In this document: piece after piece, positions 57,216 to 64,000 of the stretch
Numbering within the stretch: position 1 is the first letter of the stretch
How the letters are laid out: every line of letters starts with the position of its first letter
NCBI GenBank assembly: GCA_963971535.1
Contig: OZ020588.1
Span: 119,344,005-119,408,004 of the forward strand
From: Notolepis coatsorum
Taxonomy: Eukaryota > Chordata > Actinopteri > Aulopiformes > Paralepididae
Reading direction: 5' to 3'
DNA: 64,000 nt
Made by a program: the position numbers and the translations under genes
Notes under the pieces: model-generated
What the model was told of the DNA's origin: nothing
The model's database searches: none
The model's input: the letters and a program-made list of their open reading frames with translations, nothing else

Positions 57216-60074
57216 TCAGTGAAATGCCTGAGCAAAGAGATAGGTTTTAAGCTGTCTTTTAAAGATGTCTAGCGAGTTGGCTTCCCTGATGTTTTGGGGT
57301 AGTTTGTTCCATAGTTTTGGGGCATAGTTGATAAAGGCTGCATTACCGATCCTCTTTTGACTGCTTCTGGGAGCCTCTAGTAGTCCAGCAGCTGATGATC
57401 GCAGTGTTCTTGCTGGTGTGTAATTTATTAGAGTGTTGGCGATGTAGCTAGGTCCCTGTCCATTTAGAGCTTTGTATGTAAGGAGAAGGACCTTAAAGTC
57501 AATTCTAAATGTTACAGGAAGCCAGTGTAAAGCGGCTAGGACTGGACTAATGTGCTCTCTCCTTTTGGTTCTAGTTAGCAGTCGGGCTGCAGAGTTTTGG
57601 ATTAGCTGAAGCCTCTCTGTGGTTTTCTTAGGGAGACCTGTGAAAAGTGCATTACAGTAGTCTAACCGGCTAGATATGAATGCATGAATTAGCTTCTCAG
57701 CATCGTTCTGATTAATAAATGGTCGTACTTTTGCTATATTTCTGAGATGGAAGAACGATGTTTTCGTCACTTTGCTAATATGAGAATTGAAGTTCAGTTC
57801 TGAATCTATGATAACTCCAAGACTAGTGACCTCAGATTTGATCCAAGGGGTTAGTCCCCCCAGGTTCTTTATTAATGTTTCTTTTTTAGTTTTGGAGCCG
57901 ATAATTAGAATTTCAGTTTTGTTCTCGTTTAGTTTCAGGAAGTTCTTACTCATCCATTTATTTATTGACAGTAAGCAGTCTGTAATGGAGCTAATCGCTG
58001 TATCATTTGGTTCAGCAGATATGTACAGTTGTGTATCATCCGCATAGCTATGGAAATCTACATTATGTTCTCTGATGATATCACCCAGCGGTAACATGTA
58101 AAGGGAGAAGAGTAAAGGACCTAAGCAACTCCCTTGTGCAACTCCATAGTTGTTGTCGTATATATCAGACATGTGATCTCCTAGTTTAACATAGAATTTC
58201 CTCCCTCTGATGTATGTTTTAAACCAGCCCAGCACATGGTCTGAGAAACCGACATGGTTTTCAAGACGATCGATTAGAATATCGTGATCGATTGTATCAA
58301 ATGCTGCACTGAGATCCAACAGGATAAGGATGGAGATCTTATTCTCGTCAGAGTTTAGTCTGAGGTCACTGATTATTTTGGTGAGGGCAGTTTCGGTGCT
58401 GTGATATTTTCTGAATCCTGACTGAAATTCTTCTAAGATGTTGTTTTCTTCAAGAAAGGAATTTATTTGAACTGAAACTATCTTTTCAAGTACTTTACTA
58501 ATGAATGGTAGGTTGGATATTGGACGATAATTTGCCATTTCATTACTATCCAAGTTAGGTTTTTTTAGTAATGGCTTTACAACTGCTGTTTTAAAGGCAT
58601 CCGGGAAAATACCAGTCCTAAGGGAAGTGTTTATGATATCTAGCACAGGGCTTGAAACACTATTAAATACCCGTTTGAAGAAAGCTGTAGGTATAGGGTC
58701 AATGTCTGAGGTGGAGGAGTTACATTCTGAGACAGTTTTGCAGAGTACATCTAATGTGATGCATGTGAAACTTCTCATGGTTACATTGCACGGTTTGCCG
58801 CAATCAACTTTATTTCCATCATGAGTAATGCTGGCCCTGATCAAGGTTATTTTGTTGTTAAAGAATAGTGCAAGTTCTTCACACTTAACCGTTGATGACT
58901 GAGGAGGTGTAGGGGCAGTGTTGAGTAGTACATTAATAGTGGAAAAGAGGATTCTGGAGTTTCCAGCATTTTCTGTAATGATTTTAGAGAAGTAATCTTT
59001 CCTTGCTAAGCGGATGGTTTTATTATAAGCAGTTAAAGCATCTTTGTATATATCACAGCATATGGTGGTTTTTGTTTTTCTCCATTTTCGCTCCGCTGCA
59101 CGACATTTCCTTTTTTCTTTGTTGACCGTATTATAGTTTAACCAGGGCGAGGCTCTAGTTTTCTTCTTTTTCGTTTTTAATGGGGCGACAGAATTTAATA
59201 TAGATGACATTGCATCATTGAGATTTTCTACCATTTCATTTAGAGAGCTGTCATGATTGTGTGGTTCATGTAGTCTGATAAGATCAATGAACTTTGATTC
59301 AGCTTTGTCGTTTAGGAGCCTCTTTTTAACTATGATTTCTTTTTTTGTTTTAGTAAGGGTTATTTGAGTATCAAAAAATATACAGTGATGGTCGGAGAGA
59401 GGTAATTCAGTTATTGAGATATTTGTTATGCTTAGCCCAGTTGTTGTTATAACTAAGTCTAGTGTATTCCCAAGCCGGTGAGTTGCATTTGTTATATGCT
59501 GTATTAGGTCAAAGCTATCCAGTAGATTTTTTAGTTCCATAGTTTTGGAGTCTGTTTTCTTATTAAAATGGATGTTCAGGTCTCCATTTAGGATCACCTT
59601 ATCATATCCGGTAACACATAGTGAGATCAGTTCAGAGAGCTCCTGTATAAATATTGGTGAGTGTCTAGGCGGGCGGTATATTGTGACAATAATAGTTGAT
59701 TCTGTTTTTAGTTCAATGGCAAGATATTCCATTGACATGAACTCGCCTAGTTCTGTGATTCTAAACAAGAGTTTTGAGGAGAAGATTGCTGCAACTCCTC
59801 CGCCCCTTTTATTTTTTCTGGGTATTTGAAAAAAGTTATAGTCTGGTGGACAAGCTTCTATCATTATTGATGTAGCTGTGTCATTATTTAGCCATGTCTC
59901 TACTAGGCAGATGCAATCTAAGTTATTTTCTTTAATCAGATCATTTACTAAGAATGTTTTATTATTCAGTGATCTGACATTTAGGAAAGCTAATTTTATT
60001 TGTTGGACTTCTTTAGAGGAGGTCTGCTTTGGTTTGACCGTGATGGCCCTGAGGTTAATAGCAGGTAAACGCAT
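57216..60074 (-). CDS. L2 ORF2: endonuclease/reverse transcriptase
   Basis: 952 codons from ATG to stop, uninterrupted. Endonuclease: AFLNVRSLNNK (Asn32), CLVETWLN (Glu59), TIYRPPRHS, NGDLNIHF (164-167), LSDHHCIF (227-230). RT: STSDIDPIP, MANYRPISNLPFISK, LLDLSAAFDTIDH (Asp587), GVAQGSCLGPLLFSLY, HSYADDTQLYIS (677-680). C-terminus WLPVTFRIDFKVLLLTYKAL and LWNKLPQNIREA, typical of L2. The usual S.GPD before motif 1 reads SDIDP, a mild deviation. It performs target-site cleavage and reverse transcription. Confidence 0.93.
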   Translation of the reverse strand: MRLPAINLRAITVKPKQTSSKEVQQIKLAFLNVRSLNNKTFLVNDLIKENNLDCICLVETWLNNDTATSIMIEACPPDYNFFQIPRKNKRGGGVAAIFSSKLLFRITELGEFMSMEYLAIELKTESTIIVTIYRPPRHSPIFIQELSELISLCVTGYDKVILNGDLNIHFNKKTDSKTMELKNLLDSFDLIQHITNATHRLGNTLDLVITTTGLSITNISITELPLSDHHCIFFDTQITLTKTKKEIIVKKRLLNDKAESKFIDLIRLHEPHNHDSSLNEMVENLNDAMSSILNSVAPLKTKKKKTRASPWLNYNTVNKEKRKCRAAERKWRKTKTTICCDIYKDALTAYNKTIRLARKDYFSKIITENAGNSRILFSTINVLLNTAPTPPQSSTVKCEELALFFNNKITLIRASITHDGNKVDCGKPCNVTMRSFTCITLDVLCKTVSECNSSTSDIDPIPTAFFKRVFNSVSSPVLDIINTSLRTGIFPDAFKTAVVKPLLKKPNLDSNEMANYRPISNLPFISKVLEKIVSVQINSFLEENNILEEFQSGFRKYHSTETALTKIISDLRLNSDENKISILILLDLSAAFDTIDHDILIDRLENHVGFSDHVLGWFKTYIRGRKFYVKLGDHMSDIYDNNYGVAQGSCLGPLLFSLYMLPLGDIIREHNVDFHSYADDTQLYISAEPNDTAISSITDCLLSINKWMSKNFLKLNENKTEILIIGSKTKKETLIKNLGGLTPWIKSEVTSLGVIIDSELNFNSHISKVTKTSFFHLRNIAKVRPFINQNDAEKLIHAFISSRLDYCNALFTGLPKKTTERLQLIQNSAARLLTRTKRREHISPVLAALHWLPVTFRIDFKVLLLTYKALNGQGPSYIANTLINYTPARTLRSSAAGLLEAPRSSQKRIGNAAFINYAPKLWNKLPQNIREANSLDIFKRQLKTYLFAQAFH

Positions 60075-60152
60075 TGGTGGCGTATATTTTTCACCATGCC
60101 ATTGGCTAGTTATGATTACTTGTATGTTTTTAGAGATGGCATGGTAATTGTG

Positions 60153-60998
60153 CTATACTGTACCGTACTGACTGCACTGTGCTTTCGGGGACATTTGATC
60201 AGACGAGATGGCCTTGTGTGATATGGGGGGGGGGGACGGGGATGGGACGTCTTGTGCTGTACTTCGTGGTGAGATTGTGTCCTTCATGACTATCTCTCGT
60301 GCTGGTGTGAGCTTAATATTCTTGGAGGCCATCAAGGCATGACGCATGTTTGCTGATAGGAGCTTTGAACCTAAGCGATTTGGGAAGAAGCCATTTCTTT
60401 GAAAACGTTCTGGGTTATTCCAGAAAACATTGAAGTTGTCAATGAATTTCAGGCCGTGTACGAGACATGCAGCCCCTAACCATGAATTAAAATTTAGGAG
60501 TCGACTGAATGCTTCCTGTCCTCTGCGAAAGCATGCAATTGGTCCACTGATGGACACATCAGTGTTTGTGTACACAGACTGATGTTTGTCTAGTGTGTTC
60601 ATTAAACGTGTGAAATCGTCTTTCAAAGTCTCTGTGCCAGTCTTCTTTCGCAGGATGTCAAACGATCCAGAGTGAATGACAATTTTTGTTATTCCTGGTC
60701 TGATTAGTGTTGGAAGTTTTTCGGCTAGCTCTTTCACAGTTGTATTGTCTAGACAGATATTTTCTGTGTTTGCCATCTCCACATACCTTGTTATGGAATC
60801 TCCAATCAGTATGCAGTCTATTTTCTGTGTGAGGTTAGCATTTTTCTTTCCAACAGTTTTGGGGCCGTTTGTTTTTGGGCTAGGCCTAGTCTGCTGGTTC
60901 TTTCCACAGTCCTGTGGCCTTGGTGAAGCCTCGTTAGCCTTCATGTTAACGCTGGTCCCGTACCTTCGGCGTTGGCTACCGCAACGTTCTCGGCGCAT
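60153..60998 (-). CDS. L2 ORF1 with SGNH-esterase-like domain
   Basis: 281 codons, stop 78 bp upstream of ORF2. Basic N-terminus, then LIGDSITRYVEM (GDS serine block, residues 66-68), IVIHSGSFDILRK at the position of the usual G.ND block, SGPIACFRRGQEAF, FNSWLGAACLVHGLKFIDNF and RNGFFPNRLGSKLL. Esterase-type ORF1 proteins are known in CR1/L2 LINEs and bind RNA or membranes. Here the Asn of the third block is Phe, and the usual D..H before PNR appears as N-G-F-F, so catalysis is doubtful although the fold seems kept. Confidence 0.8.
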   Translation of the reverse strand: MRRERCGSQRRRYGTSVNMKANEASPRPQDCGKNQQTRPSPKTNGPKTVGKKNANLTQKIDCILIGDSITRYVEMANTENICLDNTTVKELAEKLPTLIRPGITKIVIHSGSFDILRKKTGTETLKDDFTRLMNTLDKHQSVYTNTDVSISGPIACFRRGQEAFSRLLNFNSWLGAACLVHGLKFIDNFNVFWNNPERFQRNGFFPNRLGSKLLSANMRHALMASKNIKLTPAREIVMKDTISPRSTAQDVPSPSPPPISHKAISSDQMSPKAQCSQYGTV

Positions 60999-61285
60999 GA
61001 TAGTCTCTTCGCTGTTAGCCGTTCGCTCGGTCTGGGTCGTGTTTGCCAGCCGTGTCGCTAGTGGCTCTGTTTTCCTCGTCGTCTCGTCGTTAGCGTGTGC
61101 TTTGCTAGCATTAGCGTGAGCTCCGGCATGCCAGCTGTTTGCTTCGCTATTAGCCTAGTTCCCAACGCCTTCCTACTCCTACTGCATGCACAGAGAAGAA
61201 AAAGGTATGTACAGTATCTTCTTGTCTAACTCCAGGGTAGATGGCAAATAAGCAAATTTCCCAAAATGTTGGAGTTTTCCTTTAA

Positions 61286-61663
61286 GAAGTGAACCCTCCC
61301 CAGATAGCAAAAGGTGTTAATTCAATGTTGATTTATGGTCACAATGCTTGATTTTTGGTTAAGGTCGACGATTGATGTTGAATCACCCATTAACCGCTAA
61401 AGCAATTGACTAATGTCGAAAACATATCATTGAATCAATATTGTTTTGTGGTTGCATTTTAATGATTGAAATGCCAATATCTAATAAATGTTGAATCAAC
61501 GGATGCTGCTCAACATGCTGTCGTCATTGTCTCATCACCCAGACTGCACTGCACTTGTGCTGCCCCGCCTCCCAGAATGCACCTGTGCGGCAGCTTCCTG
61601 GCTGCTACCTCATGTCTCTCTGCATCGGTGAGTACTGCATGGCAATAATGTCGATTATGTTGT
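61286..61663. other. No gene; AT-rich repeat-like DNA
   Basis: Repeated words such as ATTGATGTTGAATCA and AATGTTGAATCAACG (61320-61510) resemble degenerate fish DNA-transposon interiors. Not classified. Confidence 0.35.
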
Positions 61664-61896
61664 ATGTTGTATGTTGTATGTTGTATGTATGCTTTCGATT
61701 GCAAACGCCAGCGGAGTAGTGCCGTGTTCGTTTTTACATGGTAGAGAATATTATATTAACCGTTATTCATGCCTGCTAGCTGAAGCTAATTTAGCTAGTA
61801 GCGTTAGCAGTTAGCTATGATGAATGTTTCTTGATTTTGGTGTTTAGTGATATCCACCTGTTGTATATACTGTTATACATTTTATGTAGGCTAACG
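61664..61896 (+). repeat. 233-bp direct repeat, copy 1
   Basis: Identical by eye to 62631-62863, including a short ATGTTGT array at its start (one unit longer here). Confidence 0.9.
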
Positions 61897-62630
61897 CTCT
61901 TAAGCGCGGTGAAAATGAGTGCGGCGAAACTATTGAAAGAAGTAATGTAACAAGCGGTAGATACAATGTGCAAGCACTGGAGTCATATTGGGAGTTGGGG
62001 CTAACTAGCTTAGCTCTGTGGAAGAGCCGCGGTAAATCTAGGGACGTTAAGGCGGCGAGGTGAGAGATTTGACGAAACACTGTGGAAGATATTGTTGTTA
62101 AGAAGCGAGTCGAGTGGTTCGTTGGTGTGATTGTGGCCGTATTAATGGTTATATTTAATGCGGTAATAAGTGTAAGACGATGTTGTTATGGAGAAGCAGT
62201 CGCGGGTTGATGACGTCATATTGTGGGACCTAAGAAGGGGAGCATGAGGCTGGCTAGGCTGTTAGCTTGCGTGCGACTGTTTTGTGAGTTTGCGGGCGAC
62301 ATGTGTTATGATTAGAGTTTTGAAAATGATGGTTAGGAAGTATTAGAGGACGCGGTGGATGTCGTGGCATTGTATTAGGACGAAACTGAGTGTTTTGTGA
62401 TAATAGTTGTACGTTGTCGCGGTGTACATCGGTTGCTGTGCGTTTGCGCTTCTGCGCATGCGCGTTACAACGCGGATCGCTGTTTTTTCTTTTCATTCGC
62501 TCTGGGGATGGATAACGGGTGAGGAAATATTTGGCATTGTGTTCAAATGTTTGTATTTGTATATTGATATTGTATGTTTGTGTAACAAGGGGAAGAGATG
62601 TGAAATGTATGATGATTAGATTATGGGAGT
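61897..62630. other. Spacer between direct repeats, no ORF
   Basis: 734 bp without a recognisable reading frame. It contains GCGC-rich words near 62440-62465 (TGCGCATGCGCG). Confidence 0.5.
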
Positions 62631-62863
62631 ATGTTGTATGTTGTATGTTGTATGTATGCTTTCGATTGCAAACGCCAGCGGAGTAGTGCCGTGTTCGTTT
62701 TTACATGGTAGAGAATATTATATTAACCGTTATTCATGCCTGCTAGCTGAAGCTAATTTAGCTAGTAGCGTTAGCAGTTAGCTATGATGAATGTTTCTTG
62801 ATTTTGGTGTTTAGTGATATCCACCTGTTGTATATACTGTTATACATTTTATGTAGGCTAACG
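62631..62863 (+). repeat. 233-bp direct repeat, copy 2
   Basis: Counterpart of 61664-61896; the repeat period is 967 bp. Confidence 0.9.
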
Positions 62864-63392
62864 TCAGTAACGTTTCAAAATGTGGCTTATGATGTATTCT
62901 TTAACAGGATACACTGGCACAATCAGTTAGCTTAGCATTGCTGCTACCTTGCTTGCTAAAAAGTCATGGTAAACCGGGCCTGTCTCTCTCCCTCCCTCCC
63001 TAATGTGTTTGTGCTTAAAACAGTGAATGATGACCGCATGTTCTCAGAGCATTTTCAGAGCACTGTTAAATTGTTAAATGGTCATTTTAAAACTAATATA
63101 AGAAATTAATGTATATAGTGGTATATTTATGAGGGGAAAAAAATATTTGCAACAACTTTTAACATTTATACAGGTAGGTTATTGATAACTAATTCTGCTA
63201 TGAGTGTCATATTACAGTGACATTCATACAGTATCCTTTGATTTCACATAATTTAATTATTATTTCACAATAAAATACTGTAATCAAAATCCTCTGTAAT
63301 ATCACATCAGATTTTGTAATCTCACAATAACATAGCAATATTTCACATTTAATTATTATTTCACAATAATAGTAATCAAAATCGAAAGGTCC
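62864..63392. other. No gene seen
   Basis: AT-rich; a repeated phrase TTAATTATTATTTCACAATA occurs at about 63251 and 63350. Confidence 0.4.
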
Positions 63393-63800
63393 ATTTGCAT
63401 ATTATTGGTATCTAGGGACATCTATGGACCTCAGGGAATGTATTCACATTGTCAGAAATATTGTGTCTATTACTAGGCTTGCTTAAATTGTGATGAAACA
63501 AATGAGAATATGAATTATGATGTTTATTTGCATCTTTGACAGTGAATAACACCATGCTAATAATGACCAAACATTAAAAACTGCCACTGATCTCGTTCAG
63601 TCCCCTCTTGAGGACATGTGTAAAAAAAAATCGAAGGAAGATGATTAAACCGAAGGTTCTGTAGATGCAGTACTGAATTCTCCCATCCGGACCAATGCAA
63701 TTTGAAATATTATTATAGAATATGATGCTTATAAATGACCTTATTATAGCCAATTCGCACATTTATATATATATTATCTTTCAAATGCCTGAGTTCAATT
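63393..63800 (+). repeat. Unclassified dispersed repeat, copy 2
   Basis: Diverged copy of 19000-19480, same orientation and word order. Confidence 0.65.
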
Positions 63801-64000
63801 TGGATTTAGTATCACCAGGCATGCATAAGAACAGATAATAATCTACTGTAATCTACTGTACTTTTAAATTTTCCCCACAGTGCAACCGTTTTGAAACTAA
63901 TTTCAGATCTAATTGTTTCTCCCACTTTGGCCTCCTGACAGACACCGATGCCCTTCAAAAGATCCAAGATGCCCTGGGTCAGAGAGGACGGACCATCCTG
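63801..64000. other. Window end, no feature called
   Basis: A possible splice acceptor-like tract (TTTTCCCCACAG, about 63870-63881) precedes open sequence, but no protein is recognisable before the window ends. Confidence 0.25.

Larger units (their letters stand above)
55879..61148 (-). mobile_element. L2-clade LINE, two ORFs, with expanded 3' region
   Basis: Minus-strand order: 5' UTR (61148-60999), esterase-type ORF1 (60998-60153), ORF2 (60074-57216), then an unusually long 3' region to 55879 containing a TG tract, a minisatellite and duplicated UTR blocks. ATTA at 55875-55878 and 61149-61152 suggests a short target duplication in the fold-back sequence CCATTAGCCTAG. It is close to full length. 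Confidence 0.88.
51866..61285. mobile_element. AAAGGA-type fold-back element split by two LINEs
   Basis: The ends CTTAAAGGAAAACTCCAACA and, at 61285 inverted, CTTAAAGGAAAACTCCAACA bracket 9.4 kb. Its own sequence is only in three pieces: 51866-52100, 55747-55878 and 61149-61285. Each contains arms with AGTAGGAGTAGGAAG or its inverse, so the element is internally palindromic, and the middle piece looks like a partial second copy. The two LINEs (52100-55746 plus, 55879-61148 minus) landed later. Confidence 0.7.

Noticed and set aside
61664..62863. LTR retrotransposon with 233-bp LTRs
   Set aside because: No TG/CA ends, primer-binding site, polypurine tract, ORF or target duplication.

Overview
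The window looks like repeat-dense intergenic DNA from a ray-finned (teleost) fish. The evidence is the mix of element types: BEL/Pao, DIRS, L2, RTE and CR1/Rex-type LINEs, several hAT families with perfect 8-bp target duplications, tRNA-headed SINEs and very long CA/GT/CT/ATT microsatellites. I recognise no single-copy host gene. Every convincing reading frame belongs to a mobile element or a relic of one.

Layout. 1-1636: 3' end of a BEL/Pao element with its LTR. 1851-3540: small TTAA-bounded and fold-back repeats. 3706-12188: a DIRS-type element interrupted by a stack of hAT insertions, a LINE tail and a SINE. 12189-20600: microsatellites, an 846-bp fold-back element, a truncated LINE and a SINE. 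20607-23700: a decayed FADDT-type LINE on the minus strand. 24285-29988: microsatellites, a TTAA element and a SINE with a 15-bp target duplication. 29989-33172: a complete RTE element with an intact 1017-codon frame and a 33-bp flanking duplication. 33716-37882: a LINE tail split by a DNA element, then two adjoining hAT-like elements. 38350-43148: an inverted-repeat element of about 4.4 kb bracketed by 175-bp direct repeats and carrying nested hATs. 43769-51860: a hAT-derived (KIAA1586-like) transposase relic split by a second DIRS element. 51866-61285: a fold-back repeat that received a CR1/Rex-type LINE with a 2A-like motif and an L2 element with an esterase-type ORF1. 61286-64000: short duplications and dispersed repeats.

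The most striking observation is the pair of DIRS elements (3706-12188 and 44132-51218). Each has inverted terminal repeats and a central palindrome equal to the two outer ends joined through a shared GTT, which is the internal complementary region expected of tyrosine-recombinase retrotransposons. In the second copy the insertion point inside a transposase frame can be read to the base, with only a shared AAC trinucleotide. Both copies carry the same roughly 2.5-kb internal stretch with no readable reverse transcriptase or recombinase. Copy 2 still has a frameshifted Gag frame, so this may be a non-autonomous DIRS family.

Other points of interest are a 2A-like GNVKPNPGP motif after a hydrophobic run in an intact LINE frame, an L2 ORF1 esterase that seems to lack its catalytic Asp/His, and the 175-bp direct repeats that abut a transposon.
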